Positions 7,010-15,083 of a stretch of DNA of 64,000 nt are shown piece after piece. The stretch is from Cellulosimicrobium sp. Marseille-Q4280. GTDB lineage: Bacteria > Actinomycetota > Actinomycetes > Actinomycetales > Cellulomonadaceae. The position numbers and the translations under genes were made by a program. Below the pieces are notes generated by a model. It worked only from the letters and a program-made list of their open reading frames with translations, had not been told where the DNA came from and searched no databases. Position 1 is the stretch's first letter. Every line of letters begins with the position of its first letter. The DNA lies in assembly GCF_943181405.1 (NCBI RefSeq), contig NZ_CALPBY010000006.1, positions 365,043-429,042 of the forward strand, given 5' to 3'.

Positions 7010-9718
7010 ATGAGACGACCAGTCGCACGACGACTCGTCGCGGCGGGGGCCGCGATGTCCCTCGCAGCAGCCATGGGCGTGACCGCCCTGGCGACGACGG
7101 CCACCGCAGCCGTGACCGGGAGCCCGACGGGCTACGCGACCCAGAACGGAGGGACCACCGGCGGCGCCGGCGGCCAGACCGTGCGGGCCACGACGGGGAC
7201 GCAGATCCACGCGGCCCTGTGCAACCGGGCCAGCGACGACACCCCGATCACGATCCAGGTCGAGGGCACGATCAACCACGGCAACACCGCCAAGGTCTCG
7301 GGCGACAGCTGCAACACCGCAGCAGGCGTCATCGAGCTCAAGCAGATCAGCAACGTCACGATCGTCGGCGTGGGCAGCGGCGCCACGTTCGACCAGCTCG
7401 GCATCCACATCCGTGAGGCCAGCAACATCATCATCCAGAACGTGACGGTCAAGAACGTCAAGAAGTCGGGCTCCCCGACCTCCAACGGCGGCGACGCGAT
7501 CGGCATGGAGAGCGGCGTCCGCAACGTGTGGGTCGACCACGTCACACTCGAGGCGTCGGGCGGCGAGTCCGAGGGCTTCGACGGCCTCTTCGACATGAAG
7601 GCCGGCGTGCAGTACGTGACGTTGTCCTACAGCATCCTGCGCAACTCCGGGCGTGGTGGCCTCATCGGCTCGAGCGAGAGCGACACCTCGAACGGCTTCG
7701 TGACGTTCCACCACAACAAGTACGAGAACCTCGACTCGCGCACCCCGCTGCTGCGCGGCGGGATCGCCCACATCTACAACAACCACTACGTCCAGCTCAA
7801 CGAGTCGGGCATCAACTCGCGCGCCGGGGCGAAGGCCAAGGTGGAGAACAACTACTTCGAGGACTCGAAGGACGTCCTCGGCACGTTCTACACGGACCAG
7901 AAGGGCACGTGGCAGGTCGCGGGCAACGTCTTCGACAACATCACGTGGTCGACCCCCGGCGGCGACATCCAGCCGGCCGGCCCGAACGTGACGTCGACGA
8001 CGAGCGTCTCGATCCCCTACTCGTACACGATGGACGGCGCGAGCTGCGTCCCGGCCCTCGTGAACCAGACGGCCGGCGCGAACAAGGGCCTCAAGGTCTC
8101 CGACGGCTCGTGCACGCCGCAGAACCCGGACCCGACGGACCCGACGGACCCGACGGAGCCCACGGACCCCACCGACCCGACGGAGCCCACGGACCCGACC
8201 GACCCGCCGGAGCCGAGCGCCGAGACGATCTACGTCGCGCCGAACGGCAGCGCGAGCGCGGCCGGCACGCTGGCCGCGCCGACGACTCTCGTCGCCGCGA
8301 TCGACCGCGTCGCCTCCGGCGGCGAGATCTTCCTGCGGGGCGGGACCTACAACCTGTCGCAGACCGTCACGATCGAGCCGGGCAACGACGGCACGTCGGG
8401 CAACCGCACGCTCCTGTCGGCCTACCCCGGCGAGCGGCCGGTGCTGAACTTCTCGGCCCAGGCCGAGGACCCCGCGAACCGCGGTCTAGCGATCGGCGGC
8501 GACTGGTGGCACGTGTACGGGATCGTCGTCGAGCACGCGGGTGACAACGGGATCCTCCTCGGTGGCAACAACAACGTCATCGAGCGTGTCGTGACGCGCC
8601 ACAACCACGACACCGGCCTGCAGCTGTCCCGCCTCGTCGCGGGTGCGCCGTCGAGCGAGTGGCCGTCGAACAACCTCATCGTCTCGAGCGAGTCGCACGA
8701 CAACGTCGACTCCGACGGCGAGGACGCGGACGGCTTCGCGGCCAAGCTCACGTCCGGCCCGGGCAACGTGTTCCGCAACACCGTCGCCCACAACAACATC
8801 GACGACGGCTGGGACCTGTACACCAAGTCCGACACCGGGCCCATCGGCGCCGTGACGATCGAGAGCTCCCTCGCCTACGAGAACGGCACGCTGTCCAACG
8901 GCGGCCAGGCCGGCAACGGCGACCGCAACGGCTTCAAGCTCGGTGGCGAGGACATCAAGGTCAACCACGTCGTGCGGAACTCGTTCGCCGTGGACAACGG
9001 CAAGCACGGCTTCACCTACAACTCCAACCCGGGCTCGATCACCATGAGCGGGAACGTGGCCGTCGGCAACGAGGAGCGGAACTTCAGCTTCGACGCGGGC
9101 ACCCACCGCTACAGCGGGAACGTGTCGTGCGACTCCGGGTCGAACGACAAGACCGTCGGCACGGACGCGGGCGGGAACTCGTTCTACAGCGGGTCGAACG
9201 GCTCCGCGTGCGGTGCCTACGACGGCGCGCTCGGCTGGTCGTTCGCGGCCGACGGCACGCTGCGCGTCACGTTCGGCGGCGAGCCGACGAACCCGACCGA
9301 CCCGACGGATCCCACGGACCCGACGGACCCGACCGAGCCCACCGACCCGCCGTCGGGCACGAACCTGAGCATCGGAGCGGGCGCGGACGGCTCGAGCAAG
9401 GCCAGCGGGACGAGCTACGGGAACGCGATCGACGGTGACGCCAGCACCTACTGGTCGCCGAGCGGCTCCACGGGCACGATCTCGGTCAAGTGGGGAACGG
9501 CGAAGACCGTGTCGTCGGTCGTCATCCGCACGGCCTCGGGCGGCGGCACGCTCGGTGCCTGGCGGCTCGTGAACAACGACACGGGTGCGGTCCTCAAGAC
9601 CGGCTCGGGCGCGGGGACGGTCACGTTCCCGGCGACGTCGACGAAGAAGATCAACCTCGTGATCACGAGCGCGTCGGGCACGCCGCGCATCGCCGAGCTC
9701 GAGACCTACGCCGGGTAG
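7010..9718 (+). CDS. Secreted multidomain pectate lyase (PL1 + PL9-like + discoidin/F5/8C)
   Basis: This 902-residue exported enzyme starts at ATG 7010 behind AAAGGTGAGG. Residues 1-34 are a signal peptide (RR near the N-terminus, cleavage after TATAA). Residues about 41-370 are a family 1 pectate lyase with VWVDHVTLEASGG, the FHHNKYENLDSRTPLLRGG block holding the catalytic arginine, and IYNNHY. A Thr-Asp-Pro linker (373-403) leads to a second right-handed beta-helix (about 404-760) matching PL9 lyases: ADGFAAKLTSGPGN, NIDDGWDLYTK and NGFKLGGED with the likely catalytic lysine. A second TDP linker precedes a discoidin-type domain (782-902) that probably binds sugar. Family knowledge: both lyases cleave polygalacturonate by beta-elimination using calcium. 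Regulation is probably by a LacI-type repressor. Confidence 0.93.
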   Translation: MRRPVARRLVAAGAAMSLAAAMGVTALATTATAAVTGSPTGYATQNGGTTGGAGGQTVRATTGTQIHAALCNRASDDTPITIQVEGTINHGNTAKVSGDSCNTAAGVIELKQISNVTIVGVGSGATFDQLGIHIREASNIIIQNVTVKNVKKSGSPTSNGGDAIGMESGVRNVWVDHVTLEASGGESEGFDGLFDMKAGVQYVTLSYSILRNSGRGGLIGSSESDTSNGFVTFHHNKYENLDSRTPLLRGGIAHIYNNHYVQLNESGINSRAGAKAKVENNYFEDSKDVLGTFYTDQKGTWQVAGNVFDNITWSTPGGDIQPAGPNVTSTTSVSIPYSYTMDGASCVPALVNQTAGANKGLKVSDGSCTPQNPDPTDPTDPTEPTDPTDPTEPTDPTDPPEPSAETIYVAPNGSASAAGTLAAPTTLVAAIDRVASGGEIFLRGGTYNLSQTVTIEPGNDGTSGNRTLLSAYPGERPVLNFSAQAEDPANRGLAIGGDWWHVYGIVVEHAGDNGILLGGNNNVIERVVTRHNHDTGLQLSRLVAGAPSSEWPSNNLIVSSESHDNVDSDGEDADGFAAKLTSGPGNVFRNTVAHNNIDDGWDLYTKSDTGPIGAVTIESSLAYENGTLSNGGQAGNGDRNGFKLGGEDIKVNHVVRNSFAVDNGKHGFTYNSNPGSITMSGNVAVGNEERNFSFDAGTHRYSGNVSCDSGSNDKTVGTDAGGNSFYSGSNGSACGAYDGALGWSFAADGTLRVTFGGEPTNPTDPTDPTDPTDPTEPTDPPSGTNLSIGAGADGSSKASGTSYGNAIDGDASTYWSPSGSTGTISVKWGTAKTVSSVVIRTASGGGTLGAWRLVNNDTGAVLKTGSGAGTVTFPATSTKKINLVITSASGTPRIAELETYAG
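8129..8215 (+). repeat. In-gene Pro-Thr-Asp linker repeat 1
   Basis: Reiterated 9-bp units of the type gac-ccg-acg encode a (PTDPTDPTEPTDP)n linker between the PL1 and PL9-like domains. The tandem DNA repeats are prone to length changes but keep frame in 9-bp steps. Confidence 0.85.
9281..9352 (+). repeat. In-gene Pro-Thr-Asp linker repeat 2
   Basis: A second copy of the same type of 9-bp tandem repeat encodes the linker between the PL9-like domain and the C-terminal discoidin domain. Its similarity to the repeat at 8129-8215 offers a site for in-gene recombination that could delete the PL9-like domain in frame. Confidence 0.85.
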
Positions 9719-9738
9719 CCGGCCAGGTCGTCCCGCGC

Positions 9739-9781
9739 AGGGGCGGGGTCGCGGGCCGTCACGGCCCCCGGCCCCGCCCCT
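9739..9781. terminator. Strong GC hairpin between convergent pectate lyase and papain-fold genes
   Basis: AGGGGCGGGG (9739-9748) pairs with CCCCGCCCCT (9772-9781). A nested GGGCCGT/ACGGCCC hairpin lies inside. It is 21 bp past the lyase stop and can also end the leftward transcript from the gene at 9862. Confidence 0.75.
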
Positions 9782-9861
9782 CCGCACGTCCGGCCCGGTG
9801 CGACCGAGGCGGTGCCGGACGCGCGACTCGGGCGTCCGGTGCCCGACGGCGCCCGGGACGG

Positions 9862-10455
9862 TCAGGCGAGCGCGCGCGTCCCGGTCGGGGCGAACGTCAG
9901 CGCGGGTGCCGTCGGGACCCCGCCCGGACGGTGCCGCGCCGCATACTCCTTGAGGTCGCCACGGAAGACGACCTCGCCGGGGAGGTCCAGCAGCATCTGC
10001 GGTCGCACCTGCCAGCGAGCGACCCCGAGGTCGCACACGCCCGCACCGTGGAGCACGTGGTAGACGAACTCGGAGCACACGAAGCGCGTGTCGTCCTCCG
10101 AGCCGCGCCCGGTCAGCACGCTGACGAGCCCGGTCTTCTTGTACGAGTAGGCGTGCGAGTCCAGGAGGAACTCGCTGATCCGGGCGCAGACCACCGCGTG
10201 CTGGTCCGGGGTCACCGGGATCTCGAGCACGAGCCCGGGCACGACGTCCATGCCGCGGTAGAGCCCGTCGTCGAGCCGTTCCCGCTTGAAGCACCCCACG
10301 AACGGGTTGTTCGCGCGCCGTCGCGCGAAGCTGAACATGAGGTCGAGCCCTGGGTCGAGGGCGAGGGAGGCGTGCGTGAACTCGTCGCGCGTCGCCAGGG
10401 CGATCGTCCGGGACAGGACGGTGCGGCTCCGCGACAGCACGAGGTAGATGTTCAC
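9862..10455 (-). CDS. Predicted permuted papain-fold (YiiX/NlpC-like) hydrolase
   Basis: The product is 197 residues from GTG 10455; a longer reading from ATG 10488 exists but neither start has a Shine-Dalgarno sequence. The order of conserved segments, an early His in DEFTHASLALD and a late Cys in RFVCSEFVYHVL, is the circularly permuted arrangement of YiiX/YaeF-like NlpC/P60-superfamily enzymes. Family knowledge: these cleave amide or ester bonds in lipids or peptides. No signal peptide or membrane segment is seen. TAGTGT seven bases upstream of GTG 10455 suggests a leaderless transcript. It is monocistronic between opposing neighbours. Fold assignment is moderately sure; substrate unknown. 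Confidence 0.7.
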   Translation of the reverse strand: MNIYLVLSRSRTVLSRTIALATRDEFTHASLALDPGLDLMFSFARRRANNPFVGCFKRERLDDGLYRGMDVVPGLVLEIPVTPDQHAVVCARISEFLLDSHAYSYKKTGLVSVLTGRGSEDDTRFVCSEFVYHVLHGAGVCDLGVARWQVRPQMLLDLPGEVVFRGDLKEYAARHRPGGVPTAPALTFAPTGTRALA

Positions 10456-10569
10456 GCCGCAGACACTACGTCTAATCCGGGTGGACATCTACACGTTCGT
10501 CCGGTCTGACGTGCGTGGACGGTCGACGCGGGGTATAAGCGCGCGGCGGGCGTCCTGCGCAGGTCGTCC

Positions 10570-12048
10570 TCACGACGCCGCGAACGGGTCGGGCGTGAGC
10601 GTGTACTTCGTCTGGAGGTACTCGTGGATGCCCTCGGCGCCGCCTTCACGGCCGAGCCCGGACTGCTTCCAGCCGCCGAAGGGTGCGGCGGCGTTCGACA
10701 CGACGCCGACGTTGAGGCCCATCATCCCGGTCTGCAGGCGCTCGATCATGCGCTGCCCGCGGGCGAGGTCCTGCGTGAAGACGTAGGACACGAGACCGTA
10801 CTCCGTGTCGTTGGCGAGGCGGACGGCCTCGTCCTCGTCGTCGAACGGGACGATCGCGAGGACCGGTCCGAAGATCTCCTCGCGCAGGATCGCGCTGCCG
10901 GGTGCGACGTCGCTCAGCACGGTCGCCGCGAAGAACGACCCCGGCCGGTCGAGCGCCGTCCCGCCGGTGCGCAGCATCGCGCCGCGCTCGACGGCGTCGC
11001 GCACGAGCGCGGTCGCCGACGCGACGGCGCGGTCGTCGATGAGCGGGCCGATCGTCACGCCGTCCTCGGTGCCCCGCCCGGTGCGGAACGCCTGCACGCG
11101 CTCGGTGACGCGGCGCGCGAACTCCTCCGCGACCGACCGGTGCACGACGAACCGGTTGGCCGCCGTGCACGCCTGCCCGATGTTGCGGAACTTCGCCGCG
11201 ATCGCGCCGTCGACGGCCTTGTCGAGGTCGGCGTCGTCGAACACGACGAACGGTGCGTTCCCGCCGAGCTCCATCGAGGTGCGCAGGACCCCGCCCGCGG
11301 CCTGCTCGAGGAGCTTCCGACCGACGGGCGTGGAGCCAGTGAAGGACAGCTTGCGCAGGCGCGGGTCGCGGAGGATCGCCTCCGAGACCGGGCCGGTGCG
11401 CGACGTCGTGACGACGTTGACGACGCCGGCCGGCAGCCCCGCGTCCTCGAGGATCCGTGCGAGGAAGAGGGTCGTCAGAGGCGTGAGGCCTGCGGGCTTG
11501 ACGACGACGGTGCACCCGGCCGCGAGCGCCGGCGCGATCTTGCGCGTGGCCATGGCGAGCGGGAAGTTCCACGGCGTGATCAGGAAGCACGGCCCGACGG
11601 GATGCTGAGAGACGACCATGCGCCCCGTCCCCTCGGGGTTCGGACCGTAGCGGCCCTGGACCCGCGGCGCCTCCTCGCTGAACCAGCGCAGGAACTCAGC
11701 CCCGTAGGCGACCTCGCCACGCGCCTCGGCCAGCGGCTTGCCCATCTCCAGCGTCATGAGGAGCGCGAGGTCCTCCGCACGCTCCTGGACCAGGTCGAAC
11801 GCGCGCCGCAGGATCTCGGCACGCTGCCGCGGGGGCGTCGCCGACCACGTCGGGAACGCGTCGCACGCGGCGTCGAGCGCCGCGACGCCGTCGGCCACGG
11901 TCGCGTCCGCGACGTCCTTGATCCGCTCGCCAGTCGCGGGGTCGTGGACCGCCAGGGTCGTTCCGTCGGCGGCCGGGCGCCAGCGCCCTCCGACGAACAG
12001 GGCGTCGGGCACGGTGGCCAGCAGCGCGGTCTCGCGGGTGTCGGTCAT
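10570..12048 (-). CDS. gabD: NAD(P)-dependent succinate-semialdehyde dehydrogenase
   Basis: This 492-residue aldehyde dehydrogenase starts at ATG 12048 behind AAGGAG. It oxidises succinate semialdehyde to succinate at the end of the GABA shunt. Signatures include the cofactor-binding ITPWNFPLAM and VVKPAGLTPLT, the general base Glu in SMELGGNAPF (about 261), the nucleophile Cys in NIGQACTAANR (about 294), and EEIFGPVLAI near the C-terminus. GQACTAANRF is the form found in SSADH rather than generic aldehyde dehydrogenases. Length matches the family (480-490). It is a single gene behind a perfect CATACCG/CGGTATG operator, so probably repressed by a TetR/GntR-type protein encoded elsewhere. No GABA transaminase is adjacent. 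Confidence 0.9.
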   Translation of the reverse strand: MTDTRETALLATVPDALFVGGRWRPAADGTTLAVHDPATGERIKDVADATVADGVAALDAACDAFPTWSATPPRQRAEILRRAFDLVQERAEDLALLMTLEMGKPLAEARGEVAYGAEFLRWFSEEAPRVQGRYGPNPEGTGRMVVSQHPVGPCFLITPWNFPLAMATRKIAPALAAGCTVVVKPAGLTPLTTLFLARILEDAGLPAGVVNVVTTSRTGPVSEAILRDPRLRKLSFTGSTPVGRKLLEQAAGGVLRTSMELGGNAPFVVFDDADLDKAVDGAIAAKFRNIGQACTAANRFVVHRSVAEEFARRVTERVQAFRTGRGTEDGVTIGPLIDDRAVASATALVRDAVERGAMLRTGGTALDRPGSFFAATVLSDVAPGSAILREEIFGPVLAIVPFDDEDEAVRLANDTEYGLVSYVFTQDLARGQRMIERLQTGMMGLNVGVVSNAAAPFGGWKQSGLGREGGAEGIHEYLQTKYTLTPDPFAAS

Positions 12049-12087
12049 GGGACTCCTTCGTCCGGCGGCTGAGAGGTCGGCAGCGAG

Positions 12088-12103
12088 CATACCGTGCGGT
12101 ATG
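12088..12103. promoter_or_regulatory. Palindromic operator over the gabD promoter
   Basis: CATACCG-TG-CGGTATG has perfect 7-bp arms around a 2-bp centre, 40 bp upstream of the gabD start. On the minus strand TATGCT (12091-12086), a plausible -10, overlaps it. The symmetry resembles TetR-family operators. The regulator gene is not in this window. Confidence 0.6.
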
Positions 12104-12178
12104 TCGCGTCGGTCTGCCAGACGAGGCCGCTCGCCGGAGGGGGCCGCTCGCCGGATGGAGCCGGACGATGACGGGCCC

Positions 12179-13453
12179 TCACTGCGGGGCGTCGAGCTCC
12201 TCGAGCTCCTCGAGCTCCGTGACGAGCCTGCTGTGCTCGGCGTCGTGGCGGATCGCGGCACCGAGCACGGACGCCGCGCGGGCGTAGGCGGGGTCATCGA
12301 GCACGCGTCGCACCGACCGCGCGATGCGGTCGGCGGACGACCGTCGCGAGATCGCGACGCCCGCGCCGCGCAGCGTGACGCGCACCGCGTTGTCGGCCTG
12401 GTCGCGGCCGTGCGGGAGCACCACGACGGGGCGCCCCGCTGCGAGGGCCTTGACCAGCGTGCCGTGCCCGCCGTGCGTGACGACGAGCGCGGCGCCGGGC
12501 AGCACCGCGTGGTGCGGCGCGGACGCGACGACGGCGACGTTCGCCGCACCCGGCACCGCCCCGGGCGCCAGGCTCTGCCCGGTCGTGACGATGCCGCGAA
12601 CGGGCAGCATCGCGAGCGCGTCGACGATGCGACCGAGCAGCGCGGCCTGGTCCTGGAACGTCGACGACAGCGCGACGTTGACGAGCGGGTCGTCGCCGGG
12701 CGGAGGGGCCCACGGGGCGTCGTCGGCCCACGACGGGTCGTCGAGCACGGGCCCGACGTACCGCGCGTTCGCCGGGAGCGGGCCGGGCAGGTCGAACGCG
12801 GGGCTCGTCAGGACGAGGTGGCGGCGCGCGGCGCTCATCTGCTCCCACGAGTGCGTCAGCGGGCCGAGCCCGAGGCGGGCGCGCAGCCCGTTCAGCCCGT
12901 CGAGCGTGTACCGGTCGAACACGCGCGACGACAGGCTCGTCACGGCGCGGTCGCGGGCGCGCCCGAGAGGTCCGCGCGCGGGCCGCAGTCCTGCCCCGAA
13001 GGGCGTGCGCCCCGGCGTGGGCAGGGCGTAGACGTTGGGGATCAGCACGTCGAACGGGATGCCGCGCGACTCCGCCGCGACCATCGCGCCGAACGTGAAG
13101 ACGGACGTGACGACGAGGTCCGGTCGCTCGCGGTCGATCTCCTCGAGGACGTCGTGGGCGACGGCGGGCGCGGGCCCGGCGATGACGAGCTCGCCCATGT
13201 CCCGGGCCTGCGCGAGGAGACCGCGCGCCTCCCAGTCCTTGAGCGGGTCGTTCGCCGGGTCGCGGTCGGGGCGGTTCGGCGCGCGGCGCCACGGGACGAG
13301 CGTCGCGCCCGTCGCGCGCACCTCGGGCGCCATCGAGTCCTCGCCCAGCACGCGCACGTGGTGCCCGCGCTCCACGAGCCGACGCGCGGCCCCCAGCTCG
13401 GGCGGTACCGTCCCGCCGCCGTCGGTCAGGGCGAAGAGGTAGGTGTGCGGCAT
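12179..13453 (-). CDS. MGT/UGT-type glycosyltransferase (GT1)
   Basis: This 424-residue protein has the GT-B layout of family 1 glycosyltransferases. An N-terminal acceptor domain begins TYLFALTDGGGTVPPELGAARRLVERGHHVRVLG. The C-terminal nucleotide-sugar domain contains NVALSSTFQDQ, VVTHGGHGTLVKALAAGRPVVVLPHGRDQADNAVR (the HGG-H-G and D-Q positions bind the donor) and VLDDPAYARAA. Family knowledge: bacterial relatives (OleD, YjiC) glucosylate macrolides, flavonoids and other small hydrophobic acceptors. No membrane segment. The start at ATG 13453 has only a weak GGACGGGG upstream. It stands alone, so no pathway can be read from context; antibiotic inactivation or xenobiotic glycosylation is inference. 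Confidence 0.85.
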   Translation of the reverse strand: MPHTYLFALTDGGGTVPPELGAARRLVERGHHVRVLGEDSMAPEVRATGATLVPWRRAPNRPDRDPANDPLKDWEARGLLAQARDMGELVIAGPAPAVAHDVLEEIDRERPDLVVTSVFTFGAMVAAESRGIPFDVLIPNVYALPTPGRTPFGAGLRPARGPLGRARDRAVTSLSSRVFDRYTLDGLNGLRARLGLGPLTHSWEQMSAARRHLVLTSPAFDLPGPLPANARYVGPVLDDPSWADDAPWAPPPGDDPLVNVALSSTFQDQAALLGRIVDALAMLPVRGIVTTGQSLAPGAVPGAANVAVVASAPHHAVLPGAALVVTHGGHGTLVKALAAGRPVVVLPHGRDQADNAVRVTLRGAGVAISRRSSADRIARSVRRVLDDPAYARAASVLGAAIRHDAEHSRLVTELEELEELDAPQ

Positions 13454-13536
13454 CGGCGCCCCGTCCAGGAGTGCGTGCAGCCGTCGAGGGCTGCTGTCTC
13501 GCGGTCCTCACGGTACGCGGCAGCGCGCCGGACCGC

Positions 13537-13902
13537 TCAGCCGACGAGGTGCGAGCCGGGGACGGAGAGACGCACGACGCCGTCCTCGACGGCGGCGATG
13601 TCCTCGGCCGCCGCATACCGGTTGCCGCTGAGGAACCCGGCGCCGTCGATCCGCACGTAGCCCAGGCGCTGCAGGCGCTCCCGGTCCGTGTCGGCGATGC
13701 CCTCGCCCGTCGTCACGGCGTCCATCACCGCGCCGAGGAGGTCGTCGAGACCGCCCCGGTCCTCCGGGCCGTTGTCGTCGAGGCCGGCGTCGCCCGTGCG
13801 GACGTCCTCCACGGTGCCGACGTCCTCGCCGGCGCTGTCCACCACCCGCAGCCCGGGGTAGACGTCCGCGATCGGCCCGGGGTTGCTCGTCGGCACGCTC
13901 AT
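13537..13902 (-). CDS. PRC-barrel/DUF2171-like small protein
   Basis: This 121-residue acidic protein starts at ATG 13902 behind AGGAG. The first 45 residues, including ADVYPGLRVVDSAGEDVGTVEDV, match the beta-strand pattern of PRC-barrel domains (the motif where a valine-asparagine/aspartate precedes G-x-V). The second half, with RLGYVRIDGAGFLSGNRYAAAEDIAAVEDGVVRLSV, also resembles the DUF2171 part. Family knowledge: PRC-barrels are small protein-interaction modules; actinobacterial DUF2171 proteins are often stress-induced but have no defined activity. A leftward gene 83 bp before the glycosyltransferase start. Confidence 0.72.
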   Translation of the reverse strand: MSVPTSNPGPIADVYPGLRVVDSAGEDVGTVEDVRTGDAGLDDNGPEDRGGLDDLLGAVMDAVTTGEGIADTDRERLQRLGYVRIDGAGFLSGNRYAAAEDIAAVEDGVVRLSVPGSHLVG

Positions 13903-14051
13903 CGTTGCTCCTGTCGTCGCCGGGCGGTGTCGCCCGCGTCCACTCTCACCGCCGCCGCGCCGCACGCAACCGCTCCTGGCGCTCGTGTCACGCGGACCTC
14001 CCCCGCGACTCCCTTCCTGACGAGGACACATCGTCCGGATCGAGGGTCGTC

Positions 14052-15083
14052 ATGGACGTCGACACGGTGCAGGTGGGGGCGGGCGCGCGAGCGCGCCGGC
14101 CCTGGTACGACAGGGAACCGCCGTGGGTGGTCCGCGAAGTCCTCATGGCCCTCCTGCTCGCCGTGCTGGCGATCCTCGTGGCGGCGTTCCTCGACGACCG
14201 TCGGTCGACGCACGAGCAGGCGCTCGACGACGCGCGGGCGGAGCGGGCCGAGCAGCTCGAGACCGAGCGGGCGACCCAGGCGACGCGCCTCGAGAACCTT
14301 CGCTTCGTGCGCGAGCAGTCCGTGTCGGCGACCGACGGCGCGATGCCGTTCGCGACCCTCGACCTCTCCGGCGCCGACCTGGTCGAGCTCGACCTCGCGC
14401 GCGCCGTCTTCTCGGACGCCGATCTGGACGGGGCGAACCTCTCGGGCTCCGACCTCGCCGGCGTCGGCCTCGCTCGGGCCTCGCTCGTCGACGCGGGGCT
14501 GCGTGACGTCCATGCTCCGGAAGGCTTCCTCTCCGGTGCGGTGCTGCGCGGCGCGGACCTGACCGGGGCAGACCTCACCAACGCCATCGCGTTCGGCGCC
14601 GACCTCCGCGAGGCACGGCTGATGTTCGTCGATCTCTCCGGTGCGACGCTCGAGGGCGCGGACCTGCGGGACGCGAACCTCCGGGCGACGTTCCTCCCCG
14701 AGGAGGGCGAGAGCGATCCCCCGCCGGAGGCGCCGCCGCCGGAGACGTTCGACCTGCACGACGTCAGCTTGCAGGACGCAGACCTGCGCGGTGCGGACCT
14801 GCGGGGCACAGATCTCCGCGGATCGGACCTGACCGGTGCGAGGCTCGACGGCGCGGACCTCACCGACACCTGCTGGGCCGAGGAGGACGACGCGCGCACG
14901 CCGCACTTCGACGAGACCACCGCCTGGCCCGACGGCGTCGTCGCGCCGCCCACGGACCCGACGTGGTGCCGGGAGCTGCCGACGGACTACGCCGTCCCCC
15001 CGTACGGGACCTGGCAGCCGCTCGGACCGACTCCGGGGGCGTTGCCTGACGACGGGACGGTCGTAGGCTCGCAGGATGGGTGA
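14052..15083 (+). CDS. Membrane-anchored pentapeptide-repeat protein
   Basis: This 343-residue protein starts at ATG 14052. Residues about 25-46 form one transmembrane helix (EVLMALLLAVLAILVAAFL). A charged helix follows (47-85, HEQALDDARAERAEQLETERATQ split by Arg/Glu heptads) that looks like a coiled coil. From about 99 to 275 come A(D/N)LxG-type pentapeptide repeats (ADLVELDLARA, GADLTGADLTNA, ADLRGADLRGTDLRG), which fold as a right-handed quadrilateral beta-helix. An acidic proline-rich break near residues 218-234 interrupts the coil. The last 65 residues are non-repetitive. No function is assigned; pentapeptide proteins range from gyrase mimics to scaffolds. It overlaps the next gene by 8 bp. 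Confidence 0.85.
   Translation: MDVDTVQVGAGARARRPWYDREPPWVVREVLMALLLAVLAILVAAFLDDRRSTHEQALDDARAERAEQLETERATQATRLENLRFVREQSVSATDGAMPFATLDLSGADLVELDLARAVFSDADLDGANLSGSDLAGVGLARASLVDAGLRDVHAPEGFLSGAVLRGADLTGADLTNAIAFGADLREARLMFVDLSGATLEGADLRDANLRATFLPEEGESDPPPEAPPPETFDLHDVSLQDADLRGADLRGTDLRGSDLTGARLDGADLTDTCWAEEDDARTPHFDETTAWPDGVVAPPTDPTWCRELPTDYAVPPYGTWQPLGPTPGALPDDGTVVGSQDG
15064..15069 (+). promoter_or_regulatory. Leaderless-type -10 for the squalene-cyclase-like gene
   Basis: TAGGCT is followed by six bases and then ATG 15076; TTGCCT at 15042-15047 is a possible -35. No good Shine-Dalgarno sequence precedes the start. Confidence 0.5.

Noticed and set aside
8129-9352. Regular short repeats that might suggest CRISPR or satellite DNA
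   Set aside because: The 9-bp periodicity keeps reading frame and encodes Pro-Thr-Asp linkers between domains.
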